DNA from: Siderastrea siderea
Taxonomy: Eukaryota; Cnidaria; Anthozoa; Scleractinia; Rhizangiidae
Direction: 5' to 3'
Assembly: GCA_964030785.1 (NCBI GenBank)
Contig: OZ034967.1
Location: 62,697,712-62,761,711 of the forward strand
Length of the DNA: 64,000 bases
A model generated the notes under the pieces. It saw only the letters and a program-made list of their open reading frames with translations. It ran no database searches and was not told the DNA's origin. Made by a program: the position numbers and the translations under genes. Below are positions 40,701 to 54,300 of the stretch, one piece after another; positions within the stretch are counted from its first letter, which is position 1; every line of letters begins with the position of its first letter.

Positions 40701-43700
40701 GATGAGGTAAATTGGCCACCGTCAAGAAATTTAAAGGCTGACGTTTCGAGCGTCAGTCCCTATTCGCTCTGACGAAGGGCTAAAGCTCGAAACGTCAGCT
40801 TTTGAATTTTTTATCTTTTCAACTCAGTTGATAAAGCCAAATTTTTCTACTCAACCAAACCTGTGTTAAGTGCATATTTACCGATGTCTCTTTGCCGGGC
40901 TAAATATTAGTTTGATTGAAATGTGTGGTATTTGGCATTTATCTTATGAAAAGGGGGCCGCTAAACAACACGGGCTTGAAGCTGCGAACATACGCCTCTT
41001 AATCAGTCTTAGACTGAATCTTTTAAATAGGCGTTTTCCGAATTGCCTTAAGCCTCTCATTCGAAGCGAGACTTGGTGTCTGCCTTTCGCGCCAGGCCTC
41101 ACTTTGATAAAGAGGTTAAAGGCATTTCGGAAATGGCCTATTAATCAATTTTAAAGGTTAATGTGAACCTTACTTTCGCTCTTAAAGCAGACCTTTGTCC
41201 CAGAAACTCTAACCCAGCCACGTGGTGTTGTAAAGACCAATAAATGTTTTGTTCTTTCAGATGGTAAAGGAAAAAGAAGAGGAAATACTTGAGGGAGAGA
41301 ATGAGGTTTGATTCCGCTATTTATAATTATCAGGGCTTGCAACCGTTTCCCTGCGCTTGGCAGCAGTTGCGTATTTTCCTACGCATGGCACTGTTTTCTG
41401 TTTTCCTGCACTTGGCGCCGGCAACATGTTTTTCCGCGCTTGGCACTGTTTGCTGTTTTCCCGCGCTTGGCACTGTTTGCTGTTTTCCCGCGCTTGGCAC
41501 TGTTTGCTTGTTTTCCCGCGCTTGGCACTGTTTGCTTGTTTTCCCGCGCTTGGCACCGGCATTATTGTTTGCATTGTGATTGGCTTATTTTGGGGGCTTG
41601 TCATGATTGTACAGATGGGATAGCTTCTACATTCGCCTTTAGAAGCTGATATTAGCTTTTGTTTACCGTAATGTCTTATCCTTTTTGTATCTTCCGGGAT
41701 TACCATAAACTAAGTAGACAGTAAACATATAAGATCTATAAAAAGAGTTCTCGCACTGTTTATTTGAATATGTTCTTACCCTTCTTCCTTCGCTTATCAA
41801 CTCTGAATTTTTACGTCCTTTCTATAAAGCATCCTCGAATGCTTATTGTACTTTTTAGCGACTTCTTGCTTTAATAGTTAGATGTTTGCTCTCCGCACGT
41901 TCCCAGATCACGAAAAAAAATTCGTGTCTTAAGGACTTTCGCGCCAATTGTTTCTGCGCATCCTTACTGCGCACGCAATTCACTTCATGATGCGACTATG
42001 GAGATAAATAGCGCTAGTGGGCATTTTAATATCTATGCTGGGTTTAACTCTCCTAAATGTTCGGTGACCCCATATTTTCTTTTGATAGATCACTTTCTTT
42101 GTCGATTGTCTACGTTTTTTGAAAAATTAAAGAAAATCTGTATTGTGGAAGTTTGATTTTTTTCAACCGGCTTTTCTGCCCTCGCATCATCGAATTCTGC
42201 CATTATTGAAGCTGCAGGGTGTTCGTAAAAGTCTATCTTAGAGGTTGAGTTTAACTAAAAGGATGACACCGGTTGAAATTATCTACTTAACAGACCCACG
42301 TAAGTAAAATTTGACTAATACGGCGATTCATCATTAATATTTTTCAACTAACAAGCACTGAGGCCATGTCGAGTTACTAGGGCCAATTTGTCAAAATTGG
42401 GGTAGTTTTCGACGCGCTTTATTTGGAAAGCGAAGTCGGTGACCCCCCAGTTTTTTTGCATTTCTGACATAGGTAACTCATTATCTGACTGTAGCCAAAG
42501 TATGAAAAAAATCTGTGTTGTAGAAGTTTTTCGCGCGAACGTCCTTAAGTTGATGTTGCATGACGATGTTGAATCATCTAAATCGGCCCTTAACGGATAA
42601 TCTCAATTCTTGGTAGTAAAACAATTTAAAAATTTTGTGATAGCTCTGTTTAACCGCAATGACACGCAAACGTTTCTGGTCGCGACTTGAAAACTTCGTG
42701 AACATTTTTCAAAGATGGAAAAGATTGATTATTGCTCTCTAATTATGTAACTTTTGTCAGTCCAAGACCTTTATACGTACGCCCTTTACTAGTCGGTTAA
42801 CTTTTGTTTGTATACGTGCTTGTTGTAATTCCAATCTAATTTTCAGATATAATTGAGCTACTAAAACTGCAATCTTCTTTCGAATGCTGTTCTCACTTAT
42901 ATATTTTGGCAATTCTCGTCAATTTATTCCTGGTATTTCGACTTAACGTCTAAAGCGAATTGCTGGTATCTGCCTTTTATGTATGATCCCATTGGAATCG
43001 TGAAGCTTAAGGTTTCTTTGTAGAGCGCAGCATCGAATAAAATGGGACCCAACTGTGAGGTGGCAGCGTGCGCGTGGTTTGTGAGAGGAGAGGAGAGGAG
43101 AAGAGTAGAAGAAAGGGGGGGGGGAGAGGAGGTTCTGTGTGGGTTAGTGGGGGGAGGGGAGGGGAAGTGGCTAGCCGTTGTTTACCAGTCACAGGATTAC
43201 ACGTTAGTTTTGAATCGGTTTACTTTTGTTTTAAAAGCTCTGCATTACTACTTCCTTCCGTGATAGATGATGCAAATCTGTTTTAATCCAATTAGGGTCT
43301 TAATCGCTCCAAAATTAGCGGCTGTTGATGCTGTTTTCTGGTTTTCGCCAGCTCGCATTTTTATGATCATAGACATCACCCACTTGCATGCTTCACACAC
43401 CACGAAAGTTGAAGCGAAGTGTTCTTTTTAAGATAAAGGCTTATTGTTTTCTTAATACACACAAACAATATTTGGAGGAAACCTCACCTTGTAGTTAGTA
43501 AACGTGTTGTTTTTGTGTTTTCTGATCCTCGGTAGCTTCGATTAGCTGTAGATAAACAACGTGATTACTGTGTACACCGTTGGATTTCTTAGCTGATTTG
43601 CCTTTCCCGACTGTAACTGGAATTCTAGAAGATTGTGACAAGATTAATTTAGAATAAACAGAAGCTTATTTTAGAAATACAATAGAAGCTCGAGCTGGTT

Positions 43701-46700
43701 TCCGTTGCTCCATTCCCTTACAACTCTTGACTCACTAAAACCGATAGCCTTGTGTTCCTCGTGACGGTTCGACTTGTCGGAATTCTACTCTGGCTTCAGA
43801 ATATTGTGTGCCAAGTTGGCCAAGCTGGAGGTCATGATGTTATTTTGGGGCTTTTATAGACACGTACGTACTAATTCGTAGCTTTTATGAACAATTCGGT
43901 GTGCTACTAGATTTCAGCAAAGTTGCAGTTGTGAAATTTTGGCCTAGTTAGTTAAGCGTGCTATATTGACGTGCAAATTTTTAAAAAACCGGTCTTTTTT
44001 TATGAATACAACGATGGCCTTCACCACGTGTGTAACGAATGAGGACAGTTGTCATTTCCACTTAAGAAAGAAATTAAGGGGAAAAAAAGGCGAACGACAC
44101 GTCCTAAAAGAGGACCAGCCCTCGTTCGATATAGAACCACAGAAGGGCCACGGAAAGTACAGCGCAAACTTGGCGAGATCTATGATAGCGTCGACGAGTA
44201 TCGAGTATCGATCGTCTCGGGGACTCCATAATTATTACCAGCGGGTTGTAATTATGTAGAATCTGCTACGAGATAACCGTTAAGTTGCGCATGCTCTCTG
44301 CAAGATTTATTATATCCGCTCTCAGGCATCTGATAACGAATCATTGAACTCAATTTCAGGCATCGAGGAAATTGATAAAAGTTCAAAATTGTACTGCTTT
44401 GTTCAAATTGTACTTTGGATAGTTAATAGTAAGGTTTGTGAGCGATATTTAAATGCAACAGTCCAATTTTTATGCGGTGAGAATTTATAGCAAAGGAATG
44501 TTTGAAACGCTTAATCCGAAAAAATGCGACCTACTTTCGTCCGCAGCGTAGTGCGTTCGCGAGTTATTGACCTTTTCTATCACCGCAATATTGATTTTGA
44601 AGTGTCTTTATTTTAAATACTTTCTAAAGCACCCTTCATTGCTTACGACGACGAGTGAAGTTTCTCTTCACTGTTCAGTAATCTGTTATGAGTTGGTCAG
44701 TTGTGTATTCCAACATAAGGAACTTGTCCTGATTCGATTTTAAAAAAGCTCGTGGTAGCGAAATGGACGCTTGACGACAAAAGAGTTGTTTTAAGAATTC
44801 GTGCTTAAGGGATGCATCTAGTTAATACAAAAAGGCTTATCTGATTCATTAATTAATTAGCGTCTGAGATCTGAAATGCGTTTATTTCAATCTTGTTAAA
44901 GAACGTATTACCCTCATCATTAAATTAAATAACCTGAATGTTTTCAACACGTTAAATACTGAGAACTGATCGAAATGTGTTTATTCTAATCGTGTTAAAA
45001 AGAATTTGAGCCACAACGGTATAGAGTTAACTCCCGTTATAACGGACACCTCAGTGAAGTATCCATCATGATAACAATAGTCCGTAACAGTTATTTTCAG
45101 GAATTGTTCTGTTTTAGACTTTGGCCAGGCCTTTAAAGCCTGTGTCTGCTGCATTGACTTATGCGGTATTTACTTTCGTGTTAAAACAGATATCGTCGAA
45201 ATGACCTAGCGGTTTATTACATAACAATTCTATTGACGTGTTACTAAGAAATGAAATGTGTTCGTTACAAGCTTGTTGAAAAGCTCTGGTAATCGTTTTT
45301 GTTTTAAAGTCATCGTTTTGTCACATAACCGGAATGTTTTGTAAACGATGTGTAAATGTTTCGTCACAGGAAGGTTACGTATTAATTCTGCGACTCTTAC
45401 CTCGTGCTGCTTGCTCCTGTAGAAAAACATGTACAAAAGTTTTTAAACACAGTTTAGGCTGATTGGTCGTGTGAGTTAACTGATAAGAGGGTGATGACAG
45501 AAGTGTAGAAATATCGGGAGTTTTATTGGAGACATCGTGAAAATGTCGCAGCTTAGAAGCATTGTGAAGATCACATGTGTGATGGCACTTGTTCTAAAGT
45601 TCAGTTCTTTTGTCAACTCCATCATAGCAGAATTGATGATTCCTCGATTAAACGCAAGTTTTACTGCTCTATGTAAAACAAATTGAAAGAAATGACAAGA
45701 CAATTACTTACGCTGGTAAGTAACTCGTTTGCTTAGAAATGTGTTGTTTTAGTTTTGCTTGCTTGAACTGAGTAGAGTCGAGTAGACTACCCTGCTATGT
45801 GTCAGTGAAAAACCCGGTATATTCGAATCAGCGGTCTTTTCTTGTTTGCTGAAAGTTGTTCCATCAACAGTGCATTTTTATTTTTTCTAGTCTTAAACAT
45901 GAAAAAACTCTACGAAACGGGGCATTCTCACCTTTTGTATACCACAGTTGCTTTTTGACGTAAACACGATGTCGGCCTGTTTGTATCATATTATGCTTAC
46001 TTTTTTAAACAGCTTTCTTATCTTGTTTCATCTTTTTCCGTATTTCACACCATGAAGAAATATTTACTTAAGTTTCCTTTCAGTTTTTTCTGTCAGAAAA
46101 TTGACTTAAATGTTGCGAAAGGTATGTTTTAGATAATGATTTTGTCTCTTCTCATTGCTAAACGAAACGAGGCAAGCAGCGCCGAGTTGTCTAGCAGATC
46201 ATGTGTGAGAGAATTACCGAAGTGAAATAATTATTTTATTGTATAGACAACCGCTGGATCATGAGAAATGTTTTTAAGTTACCAAAACAACCTCTTCCCT
46301 AAACGAAGCATTTTCCCGCTACCTTTGTCGCGCAAACGTCTCCACTACTAAGATATGAGCTGATAACCTATAGTCCAGTTTCCAATTCACCAAGACCGCT
46401 GGATAAAAAGAGAAAAGACGCATTTGTACTGGGTTAGTCTCAATCTGAAGTGAAATACCGTAAAATCCCGCTTTAAAGCCCCCCCCCCCCCCCCGGTTTC
46501 AAGCCCTCCCGGTTACAGGGCCATCTACCTGTAACAAAAATTATATCAGTCCGATTAAAAGCCCCTTAAAAGCCTCCCTCCATTTATCTTTGTTTCTTTA
46601 ACATACCAAACAAAGTACAACTTGAAATTGAAAATTAGGAAAGTATAATACAAAGTAGAGTGCTGAACAATAATTTTTATCATACTGATGTTCTAAATAG

Positions 46701-48248
46701 TGTTGAACTAAATTTGCTCGTAATAACGATATTGAACTAAATTCCCAGTTTATTGTGATGCTTCAGAGCCTAAAGACGTGAGTGAATGGAAAACATTTCG
46801 ATAGCGCTATATGTTAGTCTTAATTTATTTCTTATCTGCTCATTCCAAAACAATTTTTTTATACGCTTATAAGCCCCCCCCCCCCCCCCCCCACCGTTTA
46901 GAAGCCCACCCAAAACCCCTTACGAACTTCTATAAGCCCAGGGCTTATAAGCGGGATTTTACGGTATTCATAAATACCAGTGAGAAGATAAACTATTCGC
47001 AACTCTGTGTCTCGTTTTATTTTAGAATTCAGCAATTTCCTGCTGTTTTTTGTGTGTATTTTACTTCAGGTTGAGACTAACCCGAAGTATTTTTTTTGCG
47101 GTCTTGGTGAACTCGAAACTGCATCAATTCATTTTATTAGTAGGGAGCTAATCAGAGTACACACGCTTGCTCATATCCAGAGGCCGTTTATTTTGCAATT
47201 TAAGTTATACTGTGATGGTTACTGCGTGGAATTTGTTCCTTTATTTCTAGTTAATGATTCTCGTTCTTCTCCGTATTTCTATTCTAGTTTTCTGTTCTAG
47301 TTAATGTTTTCCTCTGTTATCTTACACTGTTTTTCTTATTGTTGATGAGACTTCTCTTGACGTTAATCACTGCTTAAGGCTGGTTCACACTTGTGACATA
47401 AGCATAAGCATAAACATAAGCATAAGCATAAGAATGTTCACACTTATGACATAAGCATAAGAAAGCGACATACGCAGGCGCACTGGGCTTCAGATTTATA
47501 ATCCTGGGGGAATGAGACGAGTTGTAATTTCAAAATGGTGGACGAAGAAGAAAACGAAGAAGCGCTCCTTTTGATGTTACTGCGCTGTAATCGTCAACGG
47601 CGGAAAGAAAAACAACCTGAAGAAAGATGGCGGTCCTGTTGGGTAAGAGAAATCTTCACGAAGAGAAAACAACAAGAAGATTATCACAATCTTGTGCTTG
47701 AAATGCGACTGGTGGACCGAGAAATTTATTTCAGGTAGTTCAGGTAGTTAATACGGCCAGCCTCAGCCAGTTTCTCAATACAGCGTGTTTAAAGAAGAAG
47801 ACGCCCGTTTGAAACAGCTAATCAGAGGAGGATTGGGAACTGTTTTCGCTTGAATTTCTGCTGACATCAAATACTGCTGTTTCGTTATGCTTATGCTTAT
47901 GCTTATGTTGTCCCGGTTCACACTTGCGATCACGCGACATAAGCATAAGCATAAGCATAAGAAAAAGGAAAAGTTTCCTTTTTCTTATGCTTATGCTTAT
48001 GCTTATGTCACTACGGTTCACACTTACGCTTTCTTATGCTTATGCTTATGTTTATGCTTATGCTTATGTCACAAGTGTGAACCAGCCTTTAGGGAAAGGA
48101 CATCTTGTTTATTTAGGTTTTTTGGTAACATAGCTGAAGGAAGTCGTATTCCATTTTTGTTGGTTTTGGCGTGCAAGGATTGATCCGATTCTAATCGTTT
48201 TCCGTGCTCGCTTCTCGCGCTTCCTAATTCCCCTGCCCCCCCCCTCCC

Positions 48249-48337
<89 letters not shown>

Positions 48338-51300
48338 CATTAAGCTCCTACCACGCAGGCTATCGAGTCTCGAGCGAACGTTAGCTACAAGTTTAAGTAT
48401 TAACGAGGCGACTGAAAATGAATTTAAAGTTTTCTTCATATACGTGTGTATTATATGTTTATTTAGTTTATTCCTTTAACAGAATTAAAAAAAAACAGCA
48501 GTCACATTAGATATGCCTTGAAAAGATACACGAAAAATAGGACATTTTTCTCGATGATGTCACGTTTGCTGACGTCATATATGATGGAAATATAAGATGT
48601 ACGGATTGTTCCTTAAATTTTAGGAAAATTGTCTGAAACAGTCGCGTGACTTACGTACAATCCAGTAATTACGTAAATTTTCGGAAAGTGGGCGGAAATG
48701 TTTTAAATTTTGAACACATTGAATACTACATAGAATACAGTACTTTACTTAATGAGAGTAACCAGACTTTTAGCGGTCGTTTTCGTCAAGGCCAAAAAGA
48801 AAAAATAGAAACTAAACATCAAAAGTTTACAGTACTTGAATGGAGGAATAGTTTTTAAACTTCTTTCTAACGTTGTTTATAAAACAAACAGAGTGATACC
48901 TCTCTTTTCCTGCGGATTGTCTATTTTCGTTCAGCTGCACATCAAAGTTTCGTGCGCTTGTGTATTTCTTCTGTCTGAAGACGTCAAATATGTCGCAATA
49001 TTGTTATTATTGATTAACGTTACGTAGCAGATATGCGGAGAACGGGGGTATTAAGCCCTCTACGTAACATGGGATTACTGTAGACGTGTTTTATTTCGTC
49101 CGAGTTTTGAATCAGAAGCACGGATGAAGCCAGCGATAATTTGATTTCCACTGCGTCACCATGAAACAAGTCCTAGTTTCTTTCCTTTTCAAGACTTTCG
49201 AAAAGAGTCGAAAAACCATGGAAAATGCTTGTTCGTCCATTCAGAGAATAAGAGAATTAAAATGCTTTGGCGGCAAGGATGTGAAATGGTGTTGGCGATG
49301 CTTACAATCTGAGGCAAGTAGGTGATATAACCTTAGTGTGAACTGAATTCAGTATTGTAAGACCAAATTGACTTAGCGTTGCAAAACAAGATATGGAATT
49401 AATCCTTTCCTACCTTGGAGTGAAGCTTGGACCGATGCAAGGTGGTTCTAAGTTTTACGTGCGTGGATAAAATCCCTAAGTGTGGTCATGCAATCGAAAG
49501 CTTTCCTATGGAATTGTTTATAATGCTGTATAAAGTCGCTCTAACGTTTGAGTCCCTTGGTAAACTCCGCAATGAATCGGTGAACATTCAAATGAAAGCC
49601 ATTTAAACTTTTTTTCCTGTGGTGCTTTCTGTTATGCTGGGCAAAGTGGTTATGCCGTTTTAGTCTGTTAGTGAAATCCTTAGTGTGAACATTCAAATGA
49701 AAGCTACAATTTTTTTTTCTCCTGTGGTGCTTTTTATTATGCTGGATAGGGCGGTTCTAACCTTCAAAATCCTTAAGTATGACGATTCACTTGATAGCTA
49801 ATTGTGAAAGTTTTTTTTTTTTGGTACTTTTTGTTATCCTTTACCAAGTGATTGTAACTTTTGAGTCCGTGGATGGTATACTAAAGTGCGAACATTCAAA
49901 ATGAACGCCATCGAGAAGTTCCTGTCTAGCATTGGCTCTATTTTGTTGTGCTGTGGTTCTCGTTTTTAAGTGTTTTTAAGTGTGACGTTGATGAGCGCCG
50001 TCTACCGGTAGAGTAAATTTTAACCAAAAGAACACTAAAAAAACGGGGATACGACTGAGTTTCCTTTCGTACGAGTTATCGGAGATATTGCTGAATAGCA
50101 GGTCATATAAAAAGTAGTAGAATAAACAGGACGTTGTTAGGACAGAATTGCATATCTTTCATGGGGTTAAATTGAACAAAGTTTCACCTCGAAGCTTTAA
50201 AGCTTTTTCAAAATCAGTGTCAGCTTTGTTTCAAATTGCCCACGCTCACTGGCTTTCGTGCGTGATTCTTAAGGTTGCGTGACAACGCCTATTTTGGCAT
50301 CACGCAAACGAAAGAAGCGAACCTTAAACATTCTCCCTCAAGTCTACACGGAAATGAAAAAAAAAGGCGAAGGGGGTAAATTTGTGCAAGCGATGTAAAA
50401 ATGTTGACAGACATCCTAAGCCAACAACAAACTATCAATTATATTCACTCTTAATTCGACAATAAACCGTAATTAAATTTCGTGACAGCATCTAATTAAT
50501 TTAATTTAATTAAAGTCAATGGCGCCTAATTTTCAATCTTGCTGAGGCAATTTTCCATTTCTATTTTTGTATTGTTTATCTTGAGAGCAGAATCAACAAG
50601 CAAAAATGCTGCTGGGATTTGCATGGTTTAAAGATGTGGCACTTTTGGCTTTATTATTTTAAGACGTTTTCTTTAATTTCTGTTTGATTAAAATTAAAAA
50701 CATACAACTCTGAGTTTAAAAAAATGCCCGAAAAAATATGACTCAAAGATATTATTTGTGTAACGTTTGGTTGCAGCTATTAAAGTCCTTCACCTTACTG
50801 CGATCGACAATGATAGGTAATAATCGTGTTTTCAAAGGCTATTTGTTTTTAGGGGGGAAATCAAGAGAAATGTGCGACAAAGATTTATTATTGTCAAGTG
50901 ACTTTTGTTATCATATTCTTGGGTTCGAGATAGCTTTGTTTAGTGGTCAGACTCGCTGGCGCTAAATGCTATATAGGCGTTAGGATTTTTTCACCACACA
51001 ACACAAATCCTTCCTTATTTCAATGTTTATTCTCTGTTCTGCGACTTATTTTTTGGTGAAATCTAAACTCATGCGCGTACGCGGTCTATATAAAGTTAGC
51101 TCGTGGTTATCAAAATCGTTATTACACTCGAGTAGATGTTATTTGATTTTGTCTGTGATAAAATAGGTTCATGCTTGAAATGTTTTTCATTTCTTGGGAT
51201 CTCTGCCTAACACCCAGATCGCTTCAATTACATGTTTTTTCCTTAAGTAATCATTTTCCGCAACCTGGCTCGTTTGTTTATTTTTGCGTAAAGCCTTGAG

Positions 51301-54300
51301 TCCCTTGAACGTAGATCATTGGCAGAAATGTTTTCACTCTTCAAACACGCTTTTGTTTTTTAGTTTATTCCAAGAAGATGTCAGTTTGACTAAAAATCTA
51401 CACGTGTTCAATAGCGCTGGAATGCCGTTTGTTTATTTCTCGCATGCCCTTGTTTATTCTGGTAATGTTGCTAAATTATTTTGCGTGATACGGATGCATG
51501 CTAAGTCGGTGCTCTGACCTTTAGGGGTTCGGCTGACCCGGCATTTGTTCAATTCCTAAGACTTCATCCCTAATCTTCAAGTACCCCATTTTATAAGTTT
51601 ATATCTATAATCTTAATGTTTAGTTGTTTCTTTTCGCAAACGCTTTCTATCAAGAAATGACATTTCAGTGTGGTTCTCTGTGCAGATTATTTTGATTCCA
51701 GCCTCATATGAAAGCAATACACTATAACAATTCAAGAAATGCAATCACTTTGTATCAGTTCATAGATAGTGTTGAAACCAGACCGCCCTTATTATTTGCT
51801 CTTACGTCCGGCGCCTGGTCCGACTGAAACAATATTACTAACCATAAGGGATTTAAAGAGCTTAAAACTCCTTATCCACCCGCATTAATGTTGCTCATTC
51901 CTTTGATGAGGAGAGGAACGTGGTTTCGCTGACAAACTTCACGAACTTGCTTGGAACGTCAAATATCGCTCACAAATCTGCGATTATCCATTCCAATCCA
52001 AAACGGAAGTTTTTTTGCAGGAGAATATACGTGCTAAAGCATGGCCTGTTTTTGTCATCTAATCCTTGGTCCCTGAAAGGTTTAACGACTGCTTTCGCTC
52101 CGCTTTTAGCGGCAGTACAAGTTATCCATGAATGCCTTTACCCCGCTCGCACCGTGGGGAGACTAGCCAGACTCTCATTCATGGTTCTTCAGCGAGCAAA
52201 TCATCTGCGGACTATTATGGCGACCCAAGCTCCCGTCCGCAGCGCCCAGTCGCCGTCCTATGCCGTGTCGCTCTCTGTTGTGCCTTCTCACAGTCCAGTG
52301 GTTGTTCGTAGAGCGATCAAAACGCCAACAGATGCAGAACAGGTATTGTTGTTGAAATTCGGGATTTTTTACGTGCTTGGCCTGAAAATGGCATGCGGTT
52401 GATGAAATATTTTGTAACGAATACCACAGAGCTCTAAGCGGATGTTAAGCCAACTGATTCTAGTTTTCTGTGTTGAAGAAATTGGCCCGCTTTGTTCGAA
52501 AAAAGATCAAACCTGAGAGTTTAATTCGTTGTTGTTTTTTGTGGGTATTTTAAAAAGTGCAGGTTGTGTTTCTCTTTGAATGATTAGTTTTTAGCGATGA
52601 TTTAGGATCTTTTGTATTACTTTCAAGAGTGGCTATTTATGTTAGCATTCCTGGCTTTACTGTTTCAACTCAGTCGTTTTCAGTTTTGTAATTCTAATAC
52701 AAATGAACACTTCTTGAGTGAATATCTTTTTGATCGCTTGAGGCCTTATTTTGCTGCACAGATATTCCTGAACTACAATTGTTATTAGCGTATTAATAAA
52801 TTTGCCCAAACATTGTATCACTTCCTCCTGGTGGTTAAAACTTCCCACACTGGATCAATTTCAGGAATTTCATTCTAAAACCCTTTACTTTCTTAACTTC
52901 AAATTGGCATGTTTTCCTCGTTGAATGCGTTTTTTCCTCTTTGCCGTGCCGGCAAAATGGTCTTTCATTTCCGCCTGGTAACCTAAAGCTCCGAATTTGT
53001 GATCAAGTCGTTATCGCTGTTTTATCATTATAATCCCGTTGTGTGATGTTCCCCACTAGATTCAAAGGAAATATAATAGTGATAAGAGATTCCTAAGCCG
53101 TCACTGTGTTGATGTGGTACCTGTAAACAAAGCAAGAGGCTTGAACTTGTTTGCATTTATCTCCCACGCTAAAATGCCAAAGTACAAAGTACAAAGTTAG
53201 AATTTTGTATAGAATAGGAAACAGTACCACAGGAAAGTACTGCTCAGTAGCTTTCATTTGAATGGAACCTTAAAGGATTTCATACTTAAAAGTTAGAACC
53301 ACCTTGTACAGCATGATAAACAGCACCACAGGAAAGTATTGCTCAGTAACTTTCATTTGAATGGAATACTAAAGTATTTCATACTTAAAAGTTAGAACCA
53401 TCTTGTACAGCATAATAAACAGCACCACAGGAAAGTACTGCTCAGTAGCTTTCATTTGAATGGAACACTAAAGGATTTCATACTTAAAAGTTAGAACCAC
53501 CTTGTACAGCAAAATAAACAGCACCACAGGAAAGTACTGCTCAGTAGCTTTCACTTGAATGGTCACACTTTAGGATTTCGTCCACAGACTCAAAAGTTTG
53601 AACCAACATGTATAGCATAATAAACAGCACCACAGGAAAGAATTGCTGAACAGCTTTTATGTGAGTGATAACACTGTAGGATGTTATCCACAAACTCAAA
53701 AATTCAGCAGTACTACAGAAAAGTGCTGGTCATAAGCTTCATATCCATGAGCGTAATGAACGTTACCGCAAGGAATTTTCTGCTTAATTGCTTTCATTTG
53801 AATGTGTTACGTTAGGATTTCGTCCACAGTTTCTAAAGTTGAGACCAGTTTACACCTTGTACAGGATAATAAAATAAACAGCATCACAGGAAAGGATTGT
53901 CAAAGTAATTGAATGGATCCACGTGGTACAACGTAGTTCTAGTAGACAGTGCTATAGGAACGTACTTCTCGTTAGCTGTTAATTGAATGGTCACAATTTT
54001 AGGATTTTATCATAATATAGAACCATTTTGTTCAAAATAATAAAAACACCACAGGGAACTATTGCTCCATAGCGTTCATATGAAATCGTCTTCAGTTAGG
54101 ATTTCGTTTGGCGCTAACTAAAAAGTGAGAAAATAACAGTATTCAAGAACTGACTTTAGCCGGAGTAAAAAAGGGTTATAAAACTACCGAAAAAGAAACG
54201 TAATTAGATGACAATAATAGAATTTCAGTGTGTCTAGCAGAAACTTTAGGGCTTTATTCACAAACTCAAAAGCTAGAACCACTTCGTACAGCATAACAAA

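Larger units (their letters stand above)
39431..41260. other. Intron 8
   Basis: Holds C15/T10 at 39494-39520, an AAAAG-type tract, a GGAC microsatellite and a hammerhead-like motif. Frames in 39633-40303 and 40870-41154 carry no domain. Confidence 0.5.

Noticed and set aside
41289..41706. Long open frames on both strands after exon 9
   Set aside because: They are produced by the 27-30-bp minisatellite whose unit lacks stop codons.
43966..44259. Basic frames (KKEIKGKKRRTTRPKRGP and overlapping) considered as an alternative terminal exon
   Set aside because: An AG acceptor and phase 0 reading are possible, but there is no polyadenylation signal or homology, and competing frames are equally open.
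48224..48439. Arg-Glu repeat protein on the minus strand
   Set aside because: Pure translation of the CT microsatellite.
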